NCBI GenBank assembly: GCA_024235215.1
Contig: JACKMU010000002.1
Span: 1-64,000 of the forward strand
Direction of reading: 5' to 3'
DNA: 64,000 nucleotides
From: Chromatiaceae bacterium
GTDB taxonomy: Bacteria > Pseudomonadota > Gammaproteobacteria > Chromatiales > Chromatiaceae
Shown: in pieces, positions 1-7,228 of the stretch
Layout: each line of letters opens with the position of its first letter
How positions within the stretch are numbered: the stretch's first letter is position 1
Program-made: the position numbers and the translations under genes
Notes under the pieces: generated by a model
Told to the model about the DNA's origin: nothing
Databases searched by the model: none
Seen by the model: the letters and a program-made list of their open reading frames with translations, nothing else

Positions 1-657
1 ATATCCAGCCAGCGTATGTCCCTGTACTGTCACCCGCTCGTCCTGACGTAACGTGGACGGCCGCCACATCAGGTTGCCCGCCACCAGAAAATTACCCAGG
101 TCATTCAAAGGGGCTGCCTGTTCTATCAGGTCGCATTCGCGCGGAGACAATTTCAATCGTTCGGCGATGTGACGGCTGATATTCGCCAACCGCCGGAGGT
201 TACGGCCGTTGACAGATTCGGTGATTCCAAACAGCACCTGAGTCAGATCTTTGCGGATCGTATCTTGCTGCTGATTTCGTGACAGAGTGAGAATGTTGCG
301 GCAACGGAATTGCCACTCTTTGTAGTCCAAAGGTTTTGGTAAGAAGTCGATGACTCCCGCCTGCAGCGCCGCATAGCGGATCGCTTTGTCGTTGTCATCA
401 AGCGCGGTTATCATCACGACCGGCACCTCCCCCCGGTCCTGCAAATTGTGCAAGCGCCGGGTGAACTCTATGCCGTCCATTCCCGGCATCCGATAATTGA
501 CCAACGCCATGGCTACGGGATTGTCACTTGCCCATTCAAGTGCGGCAGAAGGCGTCTCGAATGTCTTGCCTTCAACATCAGGACCGATGGATCGAATGAA
601 TTCGGTAAGAATCATCCGTGGAAGTTCTTGATCATCGATGATCAGCACGGTTTGCAT
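1..657 (-). CDS. Receiver/HD-GYP-like response regulator, degenerate, 3' part outside window
   Basis: The visible 219 residues start at the ATG ending at 657 and run off the left edge. Residues 1-120 form a CheY-like receiver with the acidic pair D9-D10 and the conserved lysine in FLPKPLD. The expected phospho-acceptor aspartate is asparagine (N54, in ALVNYRMPGMDG). From about residue 145 the protein resembles the HD-GYP cyclic-di-GMP phosphodiesterase family, but the HD pair reads N-D and the following G-K reads G-N (AAPLNDLGN). If the fold assignment is right, both phosphorylation and metal-dependent catalysis are probably lost, leaving a protein-interaction or ligand-binding role. It is divergent from the FlhDC-like operon and probably belongs to the same integrated element. 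Confidence 0.8.
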   Translation of the reverse strand, partial: MQTVLIIDDQELPRMILTEFIRSIGPDVEGKTFETPSAALEWASDNPVAMALVNYRMPGMDGIEFTRRLHNLQDRGEVPVVMITALDDNDKAIRYAALQAGVIDFLPKPLDYKEWQFRCRNILTLSRNQQQDTIRKDLTQVLFGITESVNGRNLRRLANISRHIAERLKLSPRECDLIEQAAPLNDLGNFLVAGNLMWRPSTLRQDERVTVQGHTLAGY

Positions 658-971
658 GGACTGTACTCCTTAGTTCCAGTCTCGACATACCATGGGATAG
701 CGGCAAACTGACGCCAATAGTTAGCGTTTATATTGTTTTTATGTTTTTTAAACATTGGGTTATCGGAATTATTACCACCCTCACACCGATCATCTGCAGC
801 TGCCCTTTCGTATCTGATGCAGTGTTCGCTGCATGAAAAACGCTCACCCATAACAGGATCCGGTTGCACATTGGTCCGGAAAGATGCCCTCCCGAGGTCA
901 TCTTTCCCGAGAATTCCGGGTACCTGTGCGAGTTAGCATGGAGCCATGAAAAAAATCGGAACTTCCCGGCA
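658..971. promoter_or_regulatory. Divergent intergenic region between the receiver/HD-GYP gene and the FlhD-like gene
   Basis: About 310 bp separate two divergent genes, so promoters for both should lie here. The stretch around 719-780 is AT-rich compared with its surroundings and is the likeliest core. A nine-codon reading frame (946-975) has its TGA overlapping the GTG proposed as the FlhD-like start, which could couple translation. I cannot assign -35/-10 boxes with confidence. Confidence 0.35.
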
Positions 972-1286
972 GTGAACAGTGACTTCTCCCGACTCAATCT
1001 CGAATACCTGATTCAAGCGCGCGACCTTGCCGTTGCGGACCCGCATCGGGCCGGGACAATACTGGGGATACCGGATGCCTTGACCGGCCTGCTCCTGGAA
1101 CTGACTCCGAAAATGCTGGCGAGTCTCACCCGGATCCATCATCCGCTGATCACACCCCATCGGGATCTCCTGTGGTGGTCCCGTCTGTTGGTTGCGCTTC
1201 AGGACGGGCAGCCCGGGGAGATAGAGACGGTAATAGAACAGGCCTCTCTTATCCTGATTACAACCGCGGAGAAAACGAACCGATGA
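972..1286 (+). CDS. FlhD-like transcriptional activator subunit
   Basis: The protein has 104 residues if started at the GTG at 972; an in-frame TTG at 864 would add 36 residues that do not resemble the family. The N-terminal core NLEYLIQARDLAV and the following helices match FlhD (NLSYLLLAQRLIV in enterobacteria), and the length is close to the usual 110-120 residues. FlhD pairs with FlhC in a DNA-binding activator complex. The stop codon overlaps the start of the FlhC-like gene (ATGA), so the two subunits should be made together. Beside an integrase it is more likely an element-borne regulator of the SetD/AcaD kind than the flagellar master regulator. That role is inferred from context. Confidence 0.72.
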   Translation: MNSDFSRLNLEYLIQARDLAVADPHRAGTILGIPDALTGLLLELTPKMLASLTRIHHPLITPHRDLLWWSRLLVALQDGQPGEIETVIEQASLILITTAEKTNR

Positions 1287-1924
1287 ACAGGAGGCTGTGC
1301 CCTGCCCCGTTCGATTCGAACCTGATGCCTTGTCCGGGAAGCCGGCGCGATGATACCTGCCCCGTGGAGCGTTGCGACTATGCCCGGAAGATCCTGGAGT
1401 CAATCCATCTGATCCGGTTGGGTGCACGAATTGGCCTCGCAGGCCAGCTGACGGGCCTGGAGAAGAAGACGCTCAAGCGCCTCTATCGAGAGCTCATTGG
1501 GAGTCCCTCCCCGTCCGGTCAACTGCCCTACAGTGACACCTGGCTGTTGGAAAACGATCGAAATCAGTTTCATGCCAACCTGATCTGGTATCTGTATGGA
1601 CGTCTGAACCGCCCGGAGTTGCGCCCGGCCCGTATTCTGATCGATGTATTCGAACTCTATACCCAGATGACGCGGGAGCCGAGGCTGGATCTGACCCGGG
1701 CCGCCTTCGTTCTTCGGTTATTCACCACCGGGCTATGGAACGAACATCGCTGCTGTTTATGCAACACGGCCTTCCCGGCACCGGTAGACAGCAATCAGAC
1801 CATCTGTCCTGGCTGCCGTCTCTATCACCGGTATCGATGCCATCGCTGCAATATGCCGCTGTCGCCAAAGTCCAGAGGAGTCAGGCGTAAGCGCTGCGGT
1901 CATTGTGGTGGAGCGTTAATTTAG
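1283..1924 (+). CDS. FlhC-like transcriptional activator subunit with a second zinc ribbon
   Basis: The protein has 213 residues, starting at the ATG that overlaps the FlhD-like stop. The middle contains IRLGARI, KRLYRELIGSPSPSGQLPYS and LTRAAFVLRLF, matching FlhC helices and the conserved GSPPPKGMLP-type loop. A FlhC-type zinc site follows (C157/C160 with C175/C178). Two further CxxC pairs (C186/C189 and C205/C208) suggest an extra C-terminal zinc ribbon not present in enterobacterial FlhC (about 192 residues). The stop at 1922-1924 abuts the next ATG, so translation is probably coupled to the excisionase-like gene. FlhC-like proteins such as SetC and AcaC activate transfer genes of integrative elements and plasmids; a similar role here is inference. 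Confidence 0.78.
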   Translation: MNRRLCPAPFDSNLMPCPGSRRDDTCPVERCDYARKILESIHLIRLGARIGLAGQLTGLEKKTLKRLYRELIGSPSPSGQLPYSDTWLLENDRNQFHANLIWYLYGRLNRPELRPARILIDVFELYTQMTREPRLDLTRAAFVLRLFTTGLWNEHRCCLCNTAFPAPVDSNQTICPGCRLYHRYRCHRCNMPLSPKSRGVRRKRCGHCGGALI

Positions 1925-2299
1925 ATGGATGACGCGAAAAATAAATCTACCCACCTCATCCCGAGGCTGATCCGGTTGCGGGATGTCCCACGCTATCTTG
2001 GTATGGACAGAAATCGGTTCAATGCGGAAGTGCGTCGCTATCTCACCGAAATCCCGATTGGAAAACAGGGGGTAGCCTTCGACCGACTTGATTTGGATGC
2101 CTGGGTGGATCAATATAAATCCCGCAACGGGCGTCCCGGTCAACGAAAAGGAGACCAACTATGGGACGCAAAAAATTACCGGGGCTCACCAAAAGGGCTG
2201 GTATCTGGCACGTCGACAAGCAGATCAATGGACGGCGAATTTGCCAGAGCACTGAAACAAGTCAGCTCCAAGAAGCTGAAAAATACCTCGCCCGATTGA
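1925..2299 (+). CDS. Excisionase-like small DNA-binding protein
   Basis: The protein has 124 residues and its ATG directly follows the FlhC-like stop. The N-terminal 75 residues contain a MerR/AlpA-type helix-turn-helix pattern (LRDVPRYLGMDRNRFNAEVR) followed by DRLDLDAWVDQY, typical of small proteins encoded immediately before integrases. The last 46 codons overlap the integrase reading frame from 2161 in another frame. That tail is low in recognisable features, so the functional part may be only the first domain. The likely role is recombination directionality or repression of the integrase gene. The specific function is inferred from position and the HTH-like segment. Confidence 0.65.
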   Translation: MDDAKNKSTHLIPRLIRLRDVPRYLGMDRNRFNAEVRRYLTEIPIGKQGVAFDRLDLDAWVDQYKSRNGRPGQRKGDQLWDAKNYRGSPKGLVSGTSTSRSMDGEFARALKQVSSKKLKNTSPD

Positions 2300-3243
2300 T
2301 TGAGTCATCCCGGCAAGCGGCGATCTACGGTGTAAGACCCGAACGTTCTTTTGAGCAGGCTGCCGCCAAGTTCGTGCTGGAAAACCAGCACAAGAGAAGC
2401 ATTGAGCAGGACATCGGACGACTAAAACAGCTGATGCCCTGGATTGGCGACACACCTCTCAGCAAGCTGCATATCGGGACCCTTCAGCCCTGGATCGAAA
2501 ATCGCAGGCAGGAGGGTGTTTCCGTGGGCACCATAAACCACGGATTGAAGATTGTCCGACGCATCCTGAACCTTGCAACATCGGAATGGATGGATGAATA
2601 CGGCATGACCTGGCTGCAGGCGGCTCCGAAAATCAAGCTGCTGCCCGACCTATGCAAACGGCAACCCTATCCGCTGAGTTGGGACGAACAGACAGCTTTG
2701 TTCAAAGAGTTACCTGACTACTTGGCACAAATGGCATTGTTTGCAGTGAACACCGGCTGCCGGGACAGTGAAATCTGTAATTTGCATTGGGACTGGGAGA
2801 TGCACATTCCGCAACTCAAGACCTCGGTGTTTTTGGTCCCGGGCAGTCTGGTAAAGAATGGAGACGAACGGCTCGTGGTTCTAAATCGGGTTGCAAAATC
2901 CGTGGTCGAAACACAACGTGGAAAGCATCCCACGCATGTGTTCCATTTCAGAGGAAGACCAATTAGCCATATGCTGACCAGTGCATGGAAGCGGGCCAGG
3001 GTGCGGGTTGCATTGCCACAGGTACGGGTCCATGACCTCAAACACACTTTCGGTCGCAGATTACGTGCCGCTGGTGTGAGCTTCGAGGACCGGCAGGACC
3101 TGCTCGGACATCGATCGGGAAGGATGACCACACACTACTCGGCAGCAGAGCTGACGAAGCTGATCGAAGCGGCGGAAAGTGTGTGTGATCGGGGCGAGGG
3201 AAAGCCTGAACTGGTGGTTTTGCGGCGCCTAAATATCGGCTAG
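2161..3243 (+). CDS. Tyrosine-type site-specific integrase
   Basis: The protein has 360 residues with a good ribosome site (ggaga) before the ATG. An N-terminal arm- and core-binding region is followed by a catalytic domain with the first arginine in NTGCRDSEICNL, the box II motif HDLKHTFGRRL, the LLGHRSG histidine and the nucleophile in THYS. Box II has lysine where HxxR is usual; I recall this in a widespread subfamily, so I do not read it as inactivation. The stop lies about 70 bp from the 3' end of tRNA-Lys, the typical arrangement for an element integrated into a tRNA gene. The element therefore extends leftward out of the window. Confidence 0.92.
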   Translation: MGRKKLPGLTKRAGIWHVDKQINGRRICQSTETSQLQEAEKYLARLIESSRQAAIYGVRPERSFEQAAAKFVLENQHKRSIEQDIGRLKQLMPWIGDTPLSKLHIGTLQPWIENRRQEGVSVGTINHGLKIVRRILNLATSEWMDEYGMTWLQAAPKIKLLPDLCKRQPYPLSWDEQTALFKELPDYLAQMALFAVNTGCRDSEICNLHWDWEMHIPQLKTSVFLVPGSLVKNGDERLVVLNRVAKSVVETQRGKHPTHVFHFRGRPISHMLTSAWKRARVRVALPQVRVHDLKHTFGRRLRAAGVSFEDRQDLLGHRSGRMTTHYSAAELTKLIEAAESVCDRGEGKPELVVLRRLNIG

Positions 3244-3310
3244 GTCCCGCAAAAGTCCCGCGAGGGGGAAAAAGGCTACACTAAAAATCGACATAAGCCT
3301 TTGATTTTAT

Positions 3311-3386
3311 TGGTGGGCCATGAAGGATTCGAACCTTCGACCAATGGATTAAGAGTCCACTGCTCTACCAGCTGAGCTAATGGCCC
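3311..3386 (-). tRNA. tRNA-Lys (CTT)
   Basis: The 76-nt gene has encoded CCA (3311-3313), acceptor stem GGGCCAT pairing with ATGGCCC, D-loop AGCTCAGCTGGTAGAG, and an anticodon loop CTCTTAA giving anticodon CTT. The T-arm GGTTCGAATCC is intact. Its 3' end faces the integrase gene, so it is the probable attachment site and its 3' end was restored by the integrated element. Confidence 0.95.
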
Positions 3387-3400
3387 AAACTTTCAGTAAA

Positions 3401-3477
3401 TGGGGTGGGCGATGGGGCTCGAACCCACGACAACCGGAATCACAATCCGGGACTCTACCAACTGAGCTACGCCCACC
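3401..3477 (-). tRNA. tRNA-His (GTG)
   Basis: The 77-nt gene carries the extra G-1 opposite C73 that marks histidine tRNAs, an anticodon loop TTGTGAT (anticodon GTG), T-arm GGTTCGAGCCC and encoded CCA at 3401-3403. It lies 14 bp upstream of tRNA-Lys and is probably co-transcribed with it. Confidence 0.95.
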
Positions 3478-3738
3478 ATCGAAATGGTTATCTGGTTGTT
3501 CTACCAGGGCCAAGTGCATCATGACCCTTGCGAACGACAGGCTGCAGCAGCCTGATTAAATTGTTATGCAGGAATGTGGTAGTCACCGCTGCATTAAGGC
3601 GGGAGATTGTACCTGAAGATTATTTCACTGCAAAGCAAAAGTGTTGTCGATCGACGCACTTCGTTATCACATTTAGCTTGTAAATTGTAGGTCGCGGAGA
3701 GCATCAAGCCGATTCTAATGTGGCCCGTCCATCCGGTT

Positions 3739-4587
3739 CTAACCAGCGTAGTCACTACGACGGGTCAATATGGCAAAGCCAATCAGTGCAGCGCCGAACA
3801 GCCAGGCCGCAGCCGGAAGCGGTACCGCCGAGACCGGTGTTCCGGCAAGCACCTCGAAATCACTCAACACGGTGGTCAAAGTTCCGGCTTGCAAAGGAGG
3901 CACGTTAAACGGCGGAAAAATGATCCCATCGCTTCTGAGAAAAAGGGAGACCAATAGGTCCTGGTCATTCCAGCTGTTCTGCTGACCGCTCAACGTCACA
4001 GTAGCAGTTGGGGCAGCACTTCCCACCACCCCGCTCAATCCAGCAATGATGTCACCGGTGATGCTTTCATAACTGACAAACAGACGACCACTCGAGAGAC
4101 TCGGCGTGAAAATAGGCGGCAGAGCAATGTTTGTAACTCCATTTGTCCGGGCGCCAGCAGAAAAACCGCGGACCGTACCATTCAAGATACCTAAGACAGC
4201 CCCTGCCACATTCGAGCCCTGGTCATCCTCTCCAACACCAAAACCGATAGCGGCAAGACCAATGGAACTGGCGGAGGCCACACTGAAATCGACCGCAATG
4301 CTGAAATCCTGAGTGGCGGAGAAGTAAAAACCGGAGGTGGAGTTGGCAGTGGTGATGCCATCGACACTGTGATAGCCGATGTCGGTACCTGCCGGCACCG
4401 GGCCACTAGCGGTGAGGGTGATCTGGCTGGCACTGTCCACGACCCCGGTCATACCCACATGAGCAGGATGCTGAAACTGGTTCCAATTATTGAAATCGCT
4501 GATTGTGGTGGCTGTGGCGGGTGCGATACCGGTAAGACAAAGCAGAGCCGCAAACGCCTGTGGCTTGACAAATTTCTGTCTGATCAC
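3739..4587 (-). CDS. VPLPA-CTERM sorting-domain protein
   Basis: The protein has 282 residues from the GTG at 4587, preceded by GGGAG eight bases upstream; a TTG at 4602 would add five residues. An N-terminal signal peptide (KPQAFAALLCLTGIAPATA) is followed by a Thr/Ser/Gly-rich, cysteine-poor exported domain. The C-terminus has the tripartite sorting signal VPLPAAAWLFGAALIGFAIL with a basic tail. Such proteins are recognised by a dedicated exosortase and become surface or matrix components. No exosortase is in the window. The gene sits between tRNA-His and tRNA-Arg on the same strand, an unusual interruption of a tRNA array. The binding or enzymatic function of the exported domain is unknown to me. 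Confidence 0.88.
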   Translation of the reverse strand: MIRQKFVKPQAFAALLCLTGIAPATATTISDFNNWNQFQHPAHVGMTGVVDSASQITLTASGPVPAGTDIGYHSVDGITTANSTSGFYFSATQDFSIAVDFSVASASSIGLAAIGFGVGEDDQGSNVAGAVLGILNGTVRGFSAGARTNGVTNIALPPIFTPSLSSGRLFVSYESITGDIIAGLSGVVGSAAPTATVTLSGQQNSWNDQDLLVSLFLRSDGIIFPPFNVPPLQAGTLTTVLSDFEVLAGTPVSAVPLPAAAWLFGAALIGFAILTRRSDYAG

Positions 4588-4659
4588 TCGTATTACTCCC
4601 AAACTTCAGTCGATCTACCAAACTCGACACGGTACATACCCTAAGATAAACCTTTAAAC

Positions 4660-4675
4660 AGCAATATTTATACCC
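4660..4675 (-). promoter_or_regulatory. Candidate sigma-54 (-24/-12) promoter of the VPLPA-CTERM gene
   Basis: On the minus strand the 16-mer GGGTATAAATATTGCT has the invariant GG and GC ten bases apart and a perfect TTGCT -12 box. The -24 box is weak. It lies about 75 bp upstream of the start codon. The rest of the 4588-4908 gap is AT-rich and shows no gene. Confidence 0.4.
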
Positions 4676-4908
4676 AATGATTCAATACCCATAATAATCA
4701 GTCAGTTACCTGTGAGTGTACTATGCTTGAAGTTCTGAGCTGACTAAACTGTAAGAAAAACCGACACTTTAGAGTCAATTTTCAGGCGAATTGCACAAAT
4801 CAATCGGGGTGGCTGAATGACTTTGCGGTAAAGCATGAAAGCGGTGATCAGCGTGAATAATGCAGGGATTGCAGAGTACAAAAGCGGTAACGAGCGAAAC
4901 TTAAAATC

Positions 4909-4985
4909 TGGTACGCCCGGCAGGACTCGAACCTGCTACCCTCGGCTTAGAAGGCCGATGCTCTATCCGAATGAGCTACGGGCGC
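4909..4985 (-). tRNA. tRNA-Arg (TCT)
   Basis: The 77-nt gene has acceptor stem GCGCCCG with CGGGCGT, a discriminator A, encoded CCA (4909-4911), and an anticodon loop CTTCTAA giving anticodon TCT. The T-arm is GGTTCGAGTCC. Confidence 0.95.
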
Positions 4986-5002
4986 GTGGACAGTCACTAA
5001 AT

Positions 5003-5079
5003 TGGTCGGGGTAGAGAGATTCGAACTCCCGACATCCTGCTCCCAAAGCAGGCGCGCTACCAGGCTGCGCTATACCCCG
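5003..5079 (-). tRNA. tRNA-Pro (TGG)
   Basis: The 77-nt gene has acceptor CGGGGTA, anticodon loop TTTGGGA (anticodon TGG), T-arm AGTTCGAATCT and encoded CCA (5003-5005). It is the first gene of the minus-strand tRNA array and lies 17 bp before tRNA-Arg. Confidence 0.95.
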
Positions 5080-5209
5080 ACTGCCGAGCTTCGCGCCCTA
5101 CCGCGAAGAGCGGAGAATAATACGCAGAGAGCTTGTCCGAGTCAATTCATAAGACCGACTGATGGGTACAGTACAACTTGTAACTAAGTAAACTTTTGGG
5201 AAATTCGTG

Positions 5210-5236
5210 AAAAAAAAAAGCGCCCGCAGGCGCTTT
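5210..5236 (-). terminator. Intrinsic terminator after soxB
   Basis: An 8-bp stem (5217-5224 with 5229-5236, loop CGCA) is followed on the minus strand by an uninterrupted run of about ten T. It lies 27 bp after the soxB stop codon and should end the sox transcript. Confidence 0.88.
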
Positions 5237-5262
5237 AAATGCGAGGAGAGGAGACTGGCGGA

Positions 5263-7029
5263 TCAATCTGCCAAGCCGGGATTGTCTGCTACACCGACCA
5301 AACGGGGTGTATTCAGCTTTTCGAGCTTGATCTCTTTCTTGTCCCGGAGATAGTCAGCGACCACCTCCCAGATCGGACGCCCCGGTGATTGCGCGCCTAC
5401 TGTCGCCCAGCCGGAAACCATGTAACTCTTATCCGCTTCCACCAACGTACCATCATCCAGTGTCATGTCGCTGATACGTTTTCCAAACGACTGATTCGGT
5501 GCGCACGTATAGTCGAGCCCCCCGACCCGAACCATGTCGCCACCCTGCTGGAAATAGGGATCGACGTTGAACAGGTTGTCGCTCACATCCTCCAGAATCG
5601 CTTTGATCTCCGATCCCTTCATCTCCCGGCGGTAGGTTTCCGGATAGGTGATGCAGGTCTGATCCATCACATGATCCATCGTGATCGCCTGTCCCGGCAG
5701 TACCGTGGTTCCCCAACGGAATCCAGGTGAGAGAGAGACCTGGGCATCGTTCACCTGGCGCAGTGCATCACAAATCACCTGATCGAAAGTGCCATTGAAG
5801 TTACCGCGCCGATAGAGTGTCTCACCGGCCACAGCCAACTGTTCTTCCAACATTGTTCTGTAGGGGTCACGGACCTGATCGATATAGGCCTGCATCTCAG
5901 CATCCGCTGGCAGCATATTGGAGAAGACCGGTACCAGGCGATAGCGGAAATCTCTGAGCTTCCCTTCACCCACGTCCAGATCCATCACTCCCAAAAACTT
6001 GCCGTTGGAACCGGCGTTGGTCACCAGTGTTCTGCCCCCACGATTCGGGACCACACTTGGTGCAGGCACGCCATCGTGAGTATGCCCGCCGAAGATCACG
6101 TCGATACCACTGACCTGGGCAGCCATCTTGAGATCGACATCCATCCCATTGTGGGAAAGCACCACCACCAAGTCCGGTTGCTCCTGTTCACGCACCCGGT
6201 TGATGATCTTCTGCATCCGCTCCTCCTGGATGCCAAACGTCCAGTCGGGAATGAAGCGCTGGGGATTGGCGATCGGGGTATAGGGGAAAGCCTGACCGAG
6301 CACGGCGACGCGCACCCCACCGACCTGCTTAATGGTGTAAGGCTTGAATGCCAGACCCTCGTCTTCGTTAAACCCGGCGAAATCAGCGAACTTGTAATCA
6401 AACAGTGCCGCGTCGTTGATTCCGACATTTTGGGCAACGAAATCCCCCCGGAACTCGCCGATGTTGTCGATGATCTCACTGTCCAGATAGGTGAACTCCC
6501 AGTGGCCGGTCATCACATCGACACCCAGTAAATTGCAGGCGCCGACCATATCCTTGCCGCGAGTCCAGTAGGCGGTTCCCGAACCCTGCCAGGTGTCGCC
6601 CCCGTCCAGCAGCAAACTGTTGCCATCACCCCGCTCCGCTCTCAGGCGTTTGACCAGCGAGGCCAGATGCGCAAATCCACCGACCTTGCCGAATTGCTGC
6701 GCCGCCTGGTCGAAGTTCAGGTAACTGAACGCGTGCGCTGCCAGGGTACCGGACTCAATATTGAAATGCTGCAGCAGCGCCTCCCCCACCAAGTGGGGTG
6801 CCTTGCCCAGCGCTGCGCCGACTCCCAGGTTGACGCTAGGCTCACGGAAATAGATCGGATTGAGCTGGGCGTGGCAGTCGGTCATATGCATCAGGCAGAC
6901 ATTGCCGAATTTCGGGATCTCATACAGATCACCCGGTCGTCGCATGGCAGCGTAAGCAGAGCCCGGTAGCACACCGGCCGCACCGGCCAATCCCAACAGA
7001 CGAATGAACTCTCTTCGTGAAATTGTCAT
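5263..7029 (-). CDS. soxB: SoxB thiosulfohydrolase
   Basis: The protein has 588 residues. The N-terminus SRREFIRLLGLAGAAG is a twin-arginine export signal, as expected for folded, metal-loaded SoxB. The 5'-nucleotidase-like metallophosphoesterase domain carries the metal-binding motifs MTDCHAQL (D51, H53), DGGDTWQG, GHWEFTY and FGGHTHDG. SoxB releases sulfate by hydrolysing the sulfone group from the cysteine-bound S-thiosulfonate on SoxYZ in the periplasm. It is the last gene of the soxX-soxA-soxKL-soxB block, about 200 bp after soxKL, and is followed by a strong terminator. soxYZ is not in the window, so the carrier must be encoded elsewhere. Confidence 0.96.
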   Translation of the reverse strand: MTISRREFIRLLGLAGAAGVLPGSAYAAMRRPGDLYEIPKFGNVCLMHMTDCHAQLNPIYFREPSVNLGVGAALGKAPHLVGEALLQHFNIESGTLAAHAFSYLNFDQAAQQFGKVGGFAHLASLVKRLRAERGDGNSLLLDGGDTWQGSGTAYWTRGKDMVGACNLLGVDVMTGHWEFTYLDSEIIDNIGEFRGDFVAQNVGINDAALFDYKFADFAGFNEDEGLAFKPYTIKQVGGVRVAVLGQAFPYTPIANPQRFIPDWTFGIQEERMQKIINRVREQEQPDLVVVLSHNGMDVDLKMAAQVSGIDVIFGGHTHDGVPAPSVVPNRGGRTLVTNAGSNGKFLGVMDLDVGEGKLRDFRYRLVPVFSNMLPADAEMQAYIDQVRDPYRTMLEEQLAVAGETLYRRGNFNGTFDQVICDALRQVNDAQVSLSPGFRWGTTVLPGQAITMDHVMDQTCITYPETYRREMKGSEIKAILEDVSDNLFNVDPYFQQGGDMVRVGGLDYTCAPNQSFGKRISDMTLDDGTLVEADKSYMVSGWATVGAQSPGRPIWEVVADYLRDKKEIKLEKLNTPRLVGVADNPGLAD

Positions 7030-7100
7030 CGCGTTTTATCCCTTCAGACTGGTCAAATTCAGTCTGACTCAGTAATCAATCGGGTTCATCTCGGTGCAAG

Positions 7101-7132
7101 CGACCGGCGCCTGGCCACTACGACGCCGGTCG
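7101..7132. promoter_or_regulatory. Hairpin in the soxKL-soxB intergenic gap
   Basis: A perfect 9-bp inverted repeat (7101-7109 with 7124-7132, 14-nt loop) lies in the 199-bp gap between soxKL and soxB. There is no T-run after it on either strand, so it is more likely an RNA processing or stability element than a terminator. Confidence 0.45.
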
Positions 7133-7228
7133 TTCCTGGATGGGTGATTCACGCGTTATCAACGTGATCAGAATGCAGTTGAGATTTGCAACTCAACAAT
7201 CTGTTTCAATTGATTTTTATCGACACTG

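Noticed and set aside
946..975. Nine-codon leader peptide before the FlhD-like gene
   Set aside because: The frame is short enough to occur by chance and shows no attenuator-like codon run. Only its overlap with the GTG start makes it worth mentioning.
3007..3130. Integrase inactivated by lysine in box II (HDLK instead of HxxR)
   Set aside because: The remaining catalytic residues and length are intact and I recall this variant in a common integrase subfamily, so it is not evidence of decay.
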